Source: Streptomyces katrae (GTDB lineage: Bacteria > Actinomycetota > Actinomycetes > Streptomycetales > Streptomycetaceae). From it: a DNA stretch of 64,000 nt. Of this stretch, positions 39,540-49,700 are shown piece after piece (positions within the stretch are counted from its first letter, which is position 1; each line of letters opens with the position of its first letter). A program made the position numbers and the translations under genes. A model generated the notes under the pieces. It had not been told where the DNA came from and searched no databases. It was given only the letters and a program-made list of their open reading frames with translations. The stretch covers positions 5,059,560-5,123,559 of the forward strand of contig NZ_CP020042.1 of assembly GCF_002028425.1 (NCBI RefSeq). The letters run 5' to 3'.

Positions 39540-42326
39540 CTAGATGGCTTCCTTCCGCGTCAGGAAGTTGAACGACACCCACCCCGGCAGCACCGGCAGC
39601 CAGAACGTCATCAACCGGAACAACAGCACCGCGGAAATCGCCACCTCCTTCTCCAGCCCCGCCGCGATCAGCCCCAGCGTCAGCGTCGTCTCCACCGCAC
39701 CGATGCCGCCGGGCGTGGGCGCCGCCGACCCCAGCGCGTTGCCCGCCAGGAAGACCACCGCGATGCTCGCGTAGCTCAGGGCCTCCCCGCCCCCGAAGGC
39801 ACGGATCGACGCGTCCAGGCACATCACGAAGCACCCGGTCAGCAGCAGCATCCCGCCGATGCCCGTCATCAGCTTCTGCGGCCGCTGGAGCACGTCCAGC
39901 ATGCGCGGCACCACACCGGCGAACAGCGCCCGTACCCGCGTCACCACGAACTTCCGCAGGAACGGCACCGCCGTGACCACCAGCACCAGCACCGCGACCG
40001 TCAGCAGACCCGCGATGACCGTCCTCGACGGGGTCATCTCCGGGGTCTTCTCGGTCCCCGTCAGATAGCCGAACGACAGCAGCAGCAGGATGTGACTGGC
40101 CAGGCCGAACAGCTGTGAGGCACCGACGCTCGCCACCGCCAGCCCCGGCCGCACCCCCGCCCGCTGCAGGAACCGCGTGTTCAGCGCGACACCGCCGACC
40201 GCCGCCGGGGCGACCAGCTTCACGAAGGACCCCGCCACCTGCGCGATCACCGTCCGCAGGAACGACACCCGCTCCGGTACGAACCCCAGCAGGCTCATCG
40301 CCGCCGCCACGTACGTCAGCGCCGAGAAGGCCAGCGCGGCCCCCACCCAGCCCCACTGCGCCTGGCCGACGATCGTCGCGAAGTCCACGTGGGCCAGCTG
40401 CGTGAGCAGGAAGTAGGCACCGAAGGCGCCCGCGATGAACGACACCAGCGTCCGCGGCCGGATCCGCTCCAGGCGGGCCGGCTCCACCGGAGCCTGCGGG
40501 CGGATCAGCAGCACCTGCTTGCGGATCAGGCTCAGCAGGTCCTCCTCCCGCGCCCCTTCCAGCGCGTCGTCCAGCGCCTTCTTCTCCGCCTTGCGCTCCG
40601 CCGCCGCCGAGGTGGTCCCGGAGGTTCCCGCCGTCCCGGCCGCCGCCTCGCGGGCCGCCTTCGCGGCCCGCGAGGACTCCAGCACGGCCTCCCGCTGCCG
40701 GTCCGCCCGCTCCCGGGCCTGCCGGCGCAGCGTCGCCCGGGTGGAACGGCTCAGCGCGATCGGCTGGAGCAGCGGCAGGCAGTCCGCGACCGTGTCCGGC
40801 CCCAGCACCGACACCGCCGACGCCACCGACCGCTCCGCGCCGACCCGCAGGCCGAGCGTGGTCAGCAGCTGGGCGACGTCCATCCGCAGCACCAGGTCAC
40901 CGGCGGCGATCTCACCGCCCCGCAGGTCGGTCAGGACGACCTTGCCGGAACGATCCACCACCAGCGCGTCCCCCGTGAGCCGGCGGTGCGCGATCCGGCG
41001 CGACTGCAGGGCCCGTACCTGCTCCCAGGCGTTGCGGCTCAGCTCGTCGGTGATCTCCTCGTCGGGAAGGGCGTCGAGGGTGCGCCCGCCCAGGTGCTCG
41101 TAGACCAGCATCACGGCGTCCGGGCCCAGCTCGGACGTGGCGATCAGCTTCGGCGCGTTCGCCCCGGCCGCGATCGCCGCGTACGCGAGCAGGGCCTCCT
41201 GCTCCAGGGCCTGCCGCAGGGACTGGATGCTGCGCCGGGTGGTGATCCCGCGCAGGGTCAGCCGCCGCCAGACCCGGTAGAAGAACCCCTGCGCCTGCTG
41301 CTCGCGGTCCACGACGGTGACGTCCAGCGGGGGCCCGTCCTCCAGCGTGACGTGGTAGCGCCGGCCCCGGTCGCCGGTCTCGGCGGCGTCCCCTTCGGGG
41401 GCCTCCGCGCGCATCGCGCTGACCGGCTGGAAGCCGACGCGGCGCAGCCCGGCGAGGAGGTGCTGCCCGGTGGGGCGCACGTTCGGCGAGCCGACCGCGT
41501 ACAGGGTCCCGTACGCGACGCTCCAGCCGATCAGCACGGTCAGGATGATCGAGAAGGGTGTGGTGTACCCGCTGACCAGCATCGCGAAGGCGTCCAGCAG
41601 CAGCACCACCCACAGCGCGACCCGCCAGCGCGGCCGCCGCGTCATCCCGACGGCCGTCATGTACGCGATCACCGGCGCGAGGTAGCCGTGCACCGGGTCG
41701 GTGAGGGCGCCGCCGCCGGCGGAGCGGGTCAGGGCGTCCTGGATGGTCTCCGGGGCGCCCTGGGAGACCCACAGGTCGGTGGCGAGGGTGACCCCGTGCG
41801 CGAGGACGGCGGCGAGGACGCCGTCGGCGATGCGCAGCCCGTCGCGTTTGATCAGCCGTTCGATGGCGAAGGCGACGGGGACGAGGAGCACCGCGATGCT
41901 CGACACCAGCCCCGCGACCTTGATCAGCACGTCGGGCGCCTGGCCGGTGCCCTTGCTGATGTCGGCCTCCAGGCCCACCGTCGTGCCGTGCGCGAAGGCG
42001 GCGATGCCGAGGACGACGGCGATGCCGAGGAGCCCGACGAGGAGCCGTACGAGGTCGGAGGGGCGGTGCACGCGGGCGGCGAGCAGCGGCTCGTCCCCCT
42101 CGACCGTGTCGGCCGCCGTCGGCGTGTGGCCCGGCGGGTCGTCGGGGTGCGGGTCGTGCGGGCGCGGCTGCGCGTGCGCGTCGCCGACGGGCTTCCGCGG
42201 CGCGGCGCCCGAGGCGTCCGCGCCGCGCTCCGGCGCAGGCTCCCCGGGGCGTGCGGCAGCCCCGTCCGGCGCGTCCTTGTCCGGGCGGGCTTCCCCGCCC
42301 GTTCCCGCACCGTCCGGAGGGATCAC
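39540..42326 (-). CDS. Kinase-like / LPG-synthase-TM (flippase-like) fusion protein
   Basis: 928 residues. After an acidic, Pro-rich N-terminus come about seven membrane helices (about 85-285). A cytoplasmic domain follows (about 310-560) with protein-kinase-like traces: AGANAPKLIATSELGPDAVMLVYEHLGG, IAHRRLTGDALVVD in the catalytic-loop position and VLTDLRGGE in place of DFG. The C-terminal domain (about 620-920) is the eight-helix LPG_synthase_TM/flippase-like fold. There is no aminoacyl-transferase domain, so lysyl-lipid synthesis is unlikely. GTG at 42326 is chosen because AAGGAG sits six bases ahead; in-frame GTGs at 42347 and 42374 have poorer sites. Confidence 0.83.
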   Translation of the reverse strand: MIPPDGAGTGGEARPDKDAPDGAAARPGEPAPERGADASGAAPRKPVGDAHAQPRPHDPHPDDPPGHTPTAADTVEGDEPLLAARVHRPSDLVRLLVGLLGIAVVLGIAAFAHGTTVGLEADISKGTGQAPDVLIKVAGLVSSIAVLLVPVAFAIERLIKRDGLRIADGVLAAVLAHGVTLATDLWVSQGAPETIQDALTRSAGGGALTDPVHGYLAPVIAYMTAVGMTRRPRWRVALWVVLLLDAFAMLVSGYTTPFSIILTVLIGWSVAYGTLYAVGSPNVRPTGQHLLAGLRRVGFQPVSAMRAEAPEGDAAETGDRGRRYHVTLEDGPPLDVTVVDREQQAQGFFYRVWRRLTLRGITTRRSIQSLRQALEQEALLAYAAIAAGANAPKLIATSELGPDAVMLVYEHLGGRTLDALPDEEITDELSRNAWEQVRALQSRRIAHRRLTGDALVVDRSGKVVLTDLRGGEIAAGDLVLRMDVAQLLTTLGLRVGAERSVASAVSVLGPDTVADCLPLLQPIALSRSTRATLRRQARERADRQREAVLESSRAAKAAREAAAGTAGTSGTTSAAAERKAEKKALDDALEGAREEDLLSLIRKQVLLIRPQAPVEPARLERIRPRTLVSFIAGAFGAYFLLTQLAHVDFATIVGQAQWGWVGAALAFSALTYVAAAMSLLGFVPERVSFLRTVIAQVAGSFVKLVAPAAVGGVALNTRFLQRAGVRPGLAVASVGASQLFGLASHILLLLSFGYLTGTEKTPEMTPSRTVIAGLLTVAVLVLVVTAVPFLRKFVVTRVRALFAGVVPRMLDVLQRPQKLMTGIGGMLLLTGCFVMCLDASIRAFGGGEALSYASIAVVFLAGNALGSAAPTPGGIGAVETTLTLGLIAAGLEKEVAISAVLLFRLMTFWLPVLPGWVSFNFLTRKEAI

Positions 42327-42493
42327 ACCCCGCTCCTTCGCCGTCACTTCCGTCTCTTCTTGATCACGTATCACCAGTCACCGCCCGGAAGATGGTGGCA
42401 CGGACGGGCGGCCCAGCGGGGCATCAGGGTGCGCGCCGGTATGGAACCGAAGCTTCCGTCGAGCCGTCCGCGGCATCCGGCACCATGGGCGCA

Positions 42494-42841
42494 ATGAGCG
42501 GAGAGCTGCCCGCGTACGCGGAACGGGTACTGGAGGTGGCCGAGCGGATTCCGCCCGGCCGGGTGATGACCTACGGGGACGTCGCCGAGTGGCTCGGCGA
42601 GGGCGGACCCCGCCAAGTCGGGCGCGTCATGGCCCTGTACGGCGCGGCCGTGCCCTGGTGGCGGGTGGTGCGCGCCGACGGCGTACCCCTGCCCGGGCAC
42701 GAGCGGCGCGCCCTGGAGCACTACCGGACCGAGGGCACCCCGCTGCGCGAGACCCCCTCCGGCGAGCCCCGGCTGGCGATGCGGAGGGCGCGCTGGGACG
42801 GGCGCGGGGAGGACGCCGGAGGCGACGAGGCTCACACCTGA
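42494..42841 (+). CDS. Alkyltransferase-like protein (ATL, MGMT fold)
   Basis: 115 residues with the DNA-binding domain of O6-alkylguanine-DNA alkyltransferase: VAERIPPGRVMTYGDVAEWLG (helix-turn-helix, about 14-34) and the arginine finger region GPRQVGRVM. The active-site PCHRV of true methyltransferases reads PWWRVV (about 53-58), so the acceptor Cys is Trp. Such ATL proteins flip O6-alkylguanine and flag it for nucleotide excision repair. The equivalent is Rv3204. ATG at 42494 (or 42485) has no clear ribosome-binding site. It is followed by a hairpin terminator. Confidence 0.87.
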   Translation: MSGELPAYAERVLEVAERIPPGRVMTYGDVAEWLGEGGPRQVGRVMALYGAAVPWWRVVRADGVPLPGHERRALEHYRTEGTPLRETPSGEPRLAMRRARWDGRGEDAGGDEAHT

Positions 42842-42861
42842 CAGCTTCGGCCATCCGGAAT

Positions 42862-42889
42862 CCGTACGGGCACCCGAAGGCCCGTACGG
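42862..42889. terminator. Hairpin terminator after the ATL gene
   Basis: CCGTACGGGC (42862-42871) pairs perfectly with GCCCGTACGG (42880-42889). Confidence 0.65.
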
Positions 42890-43045
42890 GGGACGGCCTG
42901 CGGGGCCCGCACGTCGACGTCCGGGCCCGCCCGGACGGACTGCGGCGGCCCTCCCGGTTGCCGTAGCGTTGCCTCTTCGGCTCCGGCGCCCGCGCCGTCC
43001 GCCCCGCTGACAGCACCCGCAGACCCACCAGGACCGGCACCCCAC

Positions 43046-46000
43046 GTGATCACCTCTTCTCCCGGCCGCTCGGAGCGGCGTACGCGTACGCCCGACGCGT
43101 ACCGCCTGGTGCGCACCGGCCCGCGGCAGGTGGCCCCCCCTGTTCTGGACGCCGCCCAGCAGGCGGTGGTTGATCACACCGGCGGACCGCTGCTCGTCCT
43201 GGCCGGCCCGGGCACCGGCAAGACCACCACCCTGGTCGAGGCGGCCGCCGCCCGCGTCGAGGCCGGGACCGACCCGGCCCGCATCCTGATCCTCACCTTC
43301 AGCCGGAAGGCGGCCGTCGAACTGCGCGACCGCGCCGCCCTGCGGCTCGGCGGCGCCCGCGCCCCGCAGGCCACCACCTTCCACTCCTTCTGCTACGGCC
43401 TGGTCCGCGCCCACCAGGACCACGAACTCTTCGCGGACCCGCTGCGCCTGCTGTCCGGACCGGAGCAGGACGTGATGGTCCGCACCCTGCTGGAGGGCCA
43501 GCGCCGGCTCCGCTCCATCCGCTGGCCCGAGGACCTGCGGGCCGCGCTCACCACGCGCGGCTTCGCCGACGAGGTCCGCGCCGTCCTGGCCCGCGCCCGC
43601 GAGCTGGGCCTGGGGCCCACCGCCCTCGCCTCCTTCGCCGACCGCATCGGCCGCCCCGACTGGAAGGCGGCGGCGGCCTTCCTCTCCGAGTACCTCGACG
43701 TCCTGGACCTCCAGGGCTCGCTGGACTACGCCGAGCTGGTCCACCGCGCCGTCCTCCTGGCGGAGGAGACCCCGTCCGTCTCCTCCTCGTACGACGTGAT
43801 CTACGTGGACGAGTACCAGGACACGGACGCCTCCCAGCTGCGGCTGCTGCGCGCGCTGAACGGCCCGGCGGGGACGCTGGTCGCCTTCGGCGACCCCGAC
43901 CAGTCGATCTACGCCTTCCGGGGCGCCGACATCAACAACACCCTCGACTTCGAGACGTCCTTCCCCGGCGCACAGGTCCGCGCCCTGACGACGGGCCGCC
44001 GCTCGGGAGCGAACCTCCTGGCCGCCACCCGCCTGCTCACCACCCGCATGCCGCTCCCGCGCCTGCCCGCCGCCGCGGTACGGGCCCACCGCGACCTGAA
44101 GCCCGTACGGGAGGGCGGCAGCGTGGAGGTGTTCACGTACCCCACCGCCGGGGCCGAACTGGACAACATCGCCGACGTCCTGCGCCGGGCCCACCTGGAG
44201 GACGGCGTCCCCTGGCAGGACATGGCCGTCCTGGTCCGCTCGGGCGGCCGCACCCTCCCGGCGATGCGCCGCGCCCTGATCGCGGCGGGCGTCCCGGCGG
44301 AAACGGACGCCACGACCACCCCCCTCCGCCACGAACCGGCCCTCACCCCCCTCCTGACAGCCCTCCGCCTCACGGCAACGGCCGCCACCACCCCGGCCCC
44401 GCCCACCACCGCGCCGACCGCAGCCCCGGCCGGTTCCGTGCCGGGCGAGGACCCTGACGGTTCCGGGCCGGGCGCCGCGCCCGCCGACGGGTCGGCCTCC
44501 GCCGTACCGGACCTGGCCGCGACCGTGCCGGGCGAGGACCCTGACGGTTCCGTGCCGGCCGCCGCGCCCGCCGACGGGTCGGCCTCCGCCGGACCGGACC
44601 TGGCCGGGTCCGGGTCTGCCGGGGCGGGCCTGGCCGCCCCGGGCGGGGAGGCCCCGCCGGAGGCGGGTGCCGCAGGCGCCGCCGACGTGCGCGAGCCCGC
44701 TCGCGAGTTCGGGGCGGGTGGGCGGGACCTCCTCACGGGCACCGCCACCGCCGCCGAGGCCGCCCCGGATCCGCTGACCGCCGGAGGCGAAGGGTGGGTC
44801 GGGGTCGCCGACGCCGTCGAGCTGCTCTCCTCGCCGCTCGGCGGCATGGACGCCGCCGACCTGCGCCGCCTCGGGCGGGCCCTGCGGGACGAGGAGCGGG
44901 CCGCCGGGGTCGCCGTCCCCGCCCCCTCCGACGTGCTGCTGGCCCGCGCCCTCGCCGAGCCCGAGCGGCTCACCGCGCACGACCCCGCCTACGCCCGCGG
45001 CGCGCAGCGCCTCGGCCTGCTCCTGCGCAAGACCCGCGAGCTCCTCCAGGGCGGCGGCACCGCCGAAGAAGCCCTCTGGGCCCTCTGGGACGGCACCCCC
45101 TGGCCGCAGCGCCTCGAACGCCAGGCCCGCCGCGGCGGCCCCGCCGGCCGCAACGCCGACCGGGACCTCGACGCCGTCTGCGCCCTCTTCGACAACGCCG
45201 CCCGCGCCGAGGAACGCACCGGCGGCCGAGGCGCGCTCAACTTCCTCGAACAGCTCGAGGCCGAGGACATCGCCGCCGACACCCTCACCGGCAAGACGGT
45301 CCGCTCCGACGCCGTCCGCCTCATGACCGCCCACCGCTCCAAGGGCCTGGAGTGGGGCCTCGTCGTCGTCGCCGGGGTCCAGGAAGGGCTCTGGCCCGAC
45401 CTGCGCCGCCGCGGCTCCCTCCTCGAAGCCGACCGCATCGGCCGCGACGGCCTCGCCGAACCCCTCACCCCCGGAGCCCTCCTCGCGGAGGAGCGCAGGC
45501 TGTTCTACGTGGCCGCCACCCGCGCCCGCCACCGCCTCGTCGTCACCGCCGTCAAGGCCCCCGCCGAGGACGGCGACCAGCCCTCCCGCTTCCTCACCGA
45601 ACTCGGCGTCACCCCCAAGGACGTCACCGGCCGCCCCCGCCGCCCCCTCGCCGTGCCGGCCCTCGCCGCCGAACTCCGCGCCACCACCGTCGACCCCGAC
45701 GCCTCGCCCGCGCTGCGCGACGCCGCCGCCCGGCGCCTCGCCCGGCTCGCCGCGCTCACCGACGACGAGGACCGCCCCCTGGTCCCCGCCGCGCACCCGC
45801 AGCGCTGGTGGGGCCTGTACGAGCCCACCGCCTCCGCCGTCCCCCTCCGCGACCGCGACCGCGCGCTGAACCTCTCGCCCAGCTCCCTGGAGCAGCTCGC
45901 CAACACCTGCTCCCTCCAGTGGTTCCTCGGCCGCGAGGTCAAGGCCGACGCCCCCTCCACCGCCGCCCAGGGCTTCGGCAACGTCGTCCACGTCCTCGCC

Positions 46001-46678
46001 GACGAGGTCGCCTCCGGCCGAACCCCCGCCGACCTCGCCGTCCTGATGGAACGCCTCGACTCCGTCTGGGACGCCCTCGCCTTCGACGCGCCCTGGAAAT
46101 CCCGCCAGGAGAAGGACAACGCCCGCGCCGCCCTGGAACGCTTCCTGCGCTGGCACACCACCGACCGCGGCGGCCGCACCGCCGTCGCCACCGAGCACGA
46201 CTTCGACGTCACCCTCGACGCCGGCGAGTACGCCGTCCGCATCCGCGGCTCCATGGACCGCGTCGAGGCCGACCCGCAGGGCCGCGCGTACGTCGTCGAC
46301 TTCAAGACCGGCAAAGGCGCCCCCACCCGCGACGAAGTCGCCCGCCACCCCCAGCTCGCCGTCTACCAGCTCGCCGTCCGCGAGGGCGCCGTCGACGAGG
46401 TCTTCGACGGCCGCCGCCCCGAACCCGGCGGCGCCGAACTCGTCCAGCTGCGCCAGGGCGCCGCCAAGCGCGACGGCGGCGACGAGGTCCCGAAGATCCA
46501 GGCCCAGGAGGCGCTGTCCCCCGGCAGCTCCGGCGAGTGGGTCGGCGACCTCCTCGCCACCGCCGCGGGCCGCGTCCTGGACGAACGCTTCGCACCCGCC
46601 ACCGGTGAACACTGCAAGCGCTGCTCCTTCCGCAGCTCCTGCAGCGCCCTCCCCGAGGGCCGCCAGACCGTGGAATGA
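43046..46678 (+). CDS. adnA: AdnA-type helicase-nuclease subunit
   Basis: 1210 residues, an UvrD/Rep superfamily 1A helicase fused to a RecB-type nuclease. Motifs are LAGPGTGKTTTL (Walker A, about 51-62), TFSRKAAVELRD, DEYQDTDASQLRLL (motif II), GDPDQSIYAFRG (III) and AHRSKGLEWGLVVVAG (V). The nuclease domain has VVDFKTGKG and HPQLAVYQLA, with an AddB-style cysteine set (Cys in NTCSLQWF plus C-terminal HCKRCSFRSSC) for an Fe-S cluster. With AdnB it resects double-strand breaks. A low-complexity insertion with a 2 x 87-bp repeat lies in the middle. GTG at 43046. Equivalent of Rv3202c. Confidence 0.88.
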   Translation: MITSSPGRSERRTRTPDAYRLVRTGPRQVAPPVLDAAQQAVVDHTGGPLLVLAGPGTGKTTTLVEAAAARVEAGTDPARILILTFSRKAAVELRDRAALRLGGARAPQATTFHSFCYGLVRAHQDHELFADPLRLLSGPEQDVMVRTLLEGQRRLRSIRWPEDLRAALTTRGFADEVRAVLARARELGLGPTALASFADRIGRPDWKAAAAFLSEYLDVLDLQGSLDYAELVHRAVLLAEETPSVSSSYDVIYVDEYQDTDASQLRLLRALNGPAGTLVAFGDPDQSIYAFRGADINNTLDFETSFPGAQVRALTTGRRSGANLLAATRLLTTRMPLPRLPAAAVRAHRDLKPVREGGSVEVFTYPTAGAELDNIADVLRRAHLEDGVPWQDMAVLVRSGGRTLPAMRRALIAAGVPAETDATTTPLRHEPALTPLLTALRLTATAATTPAPPTTAPTAAPAGSVPGEDPDGSGPGAAPADGSASAVPDLAATVPGEDPDGSVPAAAPADGSASAGPDLAGSGSAGAGLAAPGGEAPPEAGAAGAADVREPAREFGAGGRDLLTGTATAAEAAPDPLTAGGEGWVGVADAVELLSSPLGGMDAADLRRLGRALRDEERAAGVAVPAPSDVLLARALAEPERLTAHDPAYARGAQRLGLLLRKTRELLQGGGTAEEALWALWDGTPWPQRLERQARRGGPAGRNADRDLDAVCALFDNAARAEERTGGRGALNFLEQLEAEDIAADTLTGKTVRSDAVRLMTAHRSKGLEWGLVVVAGVQEGLWPDLRRRGSLLEADRIGRDGLAEPLTPGALLAEERRLFYVAATRARHRLVVTAVKAPAEDGDQPSRFLTELGVTPKDVTGRPRRPLAVPALAAELRATTVDPDASPALRDAAARRLARLAALTDDEDRPLVPAAHPQRWWGLYEPTASAVPLRDRDRALNLSPSSLEQLANTCSLQWFLGREVKADAPSTAAQGFGNVVHVLADEVASGRTPADLAVLMERLDSVWDALAFDAPWKSRQEKDNARAALERFLRWHTTDRGGRTAVATEHDFDVTLDAGEYAVRIRGSMDRVEADPQGRAYVVDFKTGKGAPTRDEVARHPQLAVYQLAVREGAVDEVFDGRRPEPGGAELVQLRQGAAKRDGGDEVPKIQAQEALSPGSSGEWVGDLLATAAGRVLDERFAPATGEHCKRCSFRSSCSALPEGRQTVE
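44438..44611 (+). repeat. 87-bp tandem duplication inside adnA
   Basis: Two in-frame copies (44438-44524 and 44525-44611), each starting GTGCCGGGCGAGGACCCTGA and encoding VPGEDPDGS(G/V)P(G/A)AAPADGSASA, differ at only a few bases. They extend a Pro/Ala/Gly-rich linker in the helicase. Confidence 0.85.
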
Positions 46679-46709
46679 GACGGCGGCCGGGAGTGTCGGC
46701 GGGGGCGGC

Positions 46710-46715
46710 TAGCCT
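46710..46715 (+). promoter_or_regulatory. Leaderless -10 hexamer of adnB (TAGCCT)
   Basis: TAGCCT ends six bases before the adnB GTG, so adnB may have its own promoter in addition to read-through from adnA, 43 bp upstream. Confidence 0.5.
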
Positions 46716-46721
46716 TTTGAG

Positions 46722-49700
46722 GTGACCGCGTACGCGTCCGGGCGCGCCCCCGTCCTCGACGATCCCGAGCAGCTCAAGGAGCTCCTCGGGATCCCCTTCA
46801 CGCCCGAACAGCTGGCCTGCGTCACCGCCCCGCCCGCCCCGCAGGTCATCGTCGCGGGCGCCGGCTCCGGCAAGACCACCGTGATGGCCGCCCGCGTCGT
46901 CTGGCTCGTCGGCACCGGCGCCGTCGCCCCCGAACAGGTCCTCGGCCTGACCTTCACCAACAAGGCCGCCGGCGAACTGGCCGAACGCGTACGCAAAGCC
47001 CTCGCGCGGGCCGGCATCACCGACCCCGACCCTTCCCCGGCCGACGCCGACGCCGGCGCCGCCGCCGGCGCGGCGGCCGGCGGCGAGCCCCGCATCTCCA
47101 CCTACCACGCCTTCGCCGGCCAGCTCCTCAAGGACCACGGCCTGCGCATCGGCCTGGAACCCAGCGCCCGCCTCCTCGCCGACGCCACCCGCTTCCAGCT
47201 CGCCGCGAAGGTGCTCCGCGAGGCCCCCGGCCCCTACCCCGCCCTCACCAAGTCCGTCCCCGACCTGGTCAGCGACCTCCTCGCGCTCGACGGGGAGCTC
47301 TCCGAGCACCTGGTCGAACCGGCGGAGCTGCGCGCGTACGACACGGAACTCCTCGGCGTCCTCGCCGGCACCAAGCTCACCAACGAGGACCTGCGCAAGG
47401 CCCCCGAGGCCGTCCGCGGCCGCCTGGAGCTGCTGGAGCTCGTCGTCCGCTACCGCGAGGCCAAGCGCTCGCGCGACCTGTTCGACTTCGGCGACCAGAT
47501 AGCCCTCTCCGCGCGGCTCGCCACCACCCGCCCCGAGGTCGGCGCGCTGCTGCGCGAGGAGTTCCGCGTCGTCCTCCTCGACGAGTACCAGGACACCTCC
47601 GTCGCCCAGCGGCTCCTGCTGTCCGGCCTCTTCGGAGGGGGCACGGGACACGCCGTGACCGCCGTCGGCGACCCCTGCCAGGCCATCTACGGCTGGCGCG
47701 GCGCGTCCGTCGCCAACCTCGACGACTTCCCCGAGCACTTCCCGCACGCCGACGGCACGCCCGCGACCCGCCTCTCCCTCAGCGAGAACCGGCGCAGCGG
47801 CGGCCGCCTGCTCGACCTGGCCAACGGCCTCGCCGCCCCGCTGCGCGCCATGCACGAGGGCGTCGAGGCCCTGCGCCCCGCCCCGGGCGCGGAACGCGAC
47901 GGCCTGGTGCGCTGCGCCCTGCTGGCCACGCACGCCGAGGAACTGGAGTGGCTCGGCGACTCCGTCGCGCACCTGGTGCGCACGGGGACGGAACCGGGCG
48001 AGATCGCCGTCCTGTGCCGCTCGGCCGCCGACTTCGCGAGCATCCAGGCGGTCCTCGTCGCCCGGGACGTCCCCGTGGAGGTCGTCGGCCTCTCCGGCCT
48101 CCTGCACCTGCCCGAGGTCGCCGACCTGGTCTCGGTCTGCGAAGTGCTCCAGGATCCCGGCGCCAACGCCGCCCTGGTCCGCCTCCTCATCGGTCCGCGC
48201 TGGCGGATCGGCGCCCGGGACCTGGCCCTGCTCGGGCGCCTGGCCCGGCAGCTGGTGGCCCGTCCCGGAGCCTCCGACGGCCCCGACGGGCGCCTCGCCG
48301 CCGCGGTCGAGGGCGTCGACCCGGCCGAGGTCGTCTCCCTGGCCGACGCCCTGGAAACCTTCCTGGACGGCTCGGCGGCGGCGGACCTCCCGTTCTCCCC
48401 GGCCGCCCGGGTCCGCTTCGCCCACCTGGCCCAGGAGCTCCGCGACCTGCGCCGCTCCCTCTCCGACCCGCTGATGGACGTCCTGCACCGGGTCCTGTCC
48501 ACCACGGGCCTGGACGTGGAGCTCTCCGCCTCCCCGCACGCCCTCGCGGCCCGCCGCCGCGAGACCCTGTCCCACTTCCTGGACGTCGCGGCGGGCTTCG
48601 CCGCGCTCGACGGCGAGGCCACCCTGCTGGCCTTCCTGGGCTTCCTGCGCACGGCCGCCCAGTACGAGAAGGGCCTCGACCACGCCCTGCCCGGCGGGGA
48701 GAACACGGTCAAGGTCCTGACGGCGCACAAGTCCAAGGGCCTGGAGTGGGACGTGGTGGTCGTCCCCGACCTGTGCGCGGGCTCCTTCCCGAAGGAGAAG
48801 GCCCCGGAGGCCTGGACCTCGTACCCGAAGGTCCTCCCGTACGCCCTGCGCGGCGACTCCGCGACCCTCCCGGCCGGCCCGGAGTGGACCTCGGCGGGCC
48901 TGAAGTCCTTCAAGGCGGCCCTGAAGTCCCACAAGGAGACGGAGGAGCTGCGCCTCGGCTACGTCACCTTCACCCGCCCCCGCTCCCTCCTCCTCGCCTC
49001 CGGCCACTGGTGGGGCCCCACCCAGAAGCGCCGCCGGGGCCCCTCGTCCTTCCTCCAGGCCCTCCACGACCACTGCGCGGCGGGCCACGGCGAGATCGAA
49101 GCCTGGGCGGAGGCCCCGGCCCCCGACGCCGAGAACCCGGCCCTGTCTGCGGAGTCCTCCCGGGACCACTCCTGGCCCCTGCCCCTGGACCCGGCCTCCC
49201 TCACCCTCCGCCGCGCAGCGGCGGCCCTGGTGGAGGCCCACCTGAACACCGCCCCGCAGACGCCCGCCGAGTACCTCTGGCCCCCCGACTGCGAGGACCC
49301 CTCCTACGACTACGAACCCGCCCCGCCAGCCCCCCAGCAGCCGGACGAGTCCGTCCCCGTCCCCGCCGACGGCACCGGCGCGGCCGGCGGGGGCGACGAC
49401 CTGTGGGCCGGCGAAGCCGTGCCCGTCCCTGCCGAAGGCATCGATGCGCCCGGCGCGCCGGACGACCTGTGGGCGGGCGAGGCCGTTCCCGGCCCCGTCG
49501 ACGGCACCGGCGCGGCCGGCGGGGGCGACGACCTGTGGGCCGGCGAAGCCGTGCCCACGGATCCGTGGGGCGAGGCACCGGACGGACGGGCCGTGCCCGC
49601 GCCCCGCGCGGGCGACGGCACGTGGGCGGGCGGAGCCGTGCCCGTGGACCCGTGGGGCGAAGCCCCGGCGGCCCGCCCCGGCGCAGCCGGGAACGGCCCG

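Noticed and set aside
39061..39540. An intact membrane protein gene between the peptidase and flippase-like genes
   Set aside because: The frame changes near 39240 and a TGA stops it at 39370; it is annotated as a pseudogene instead.
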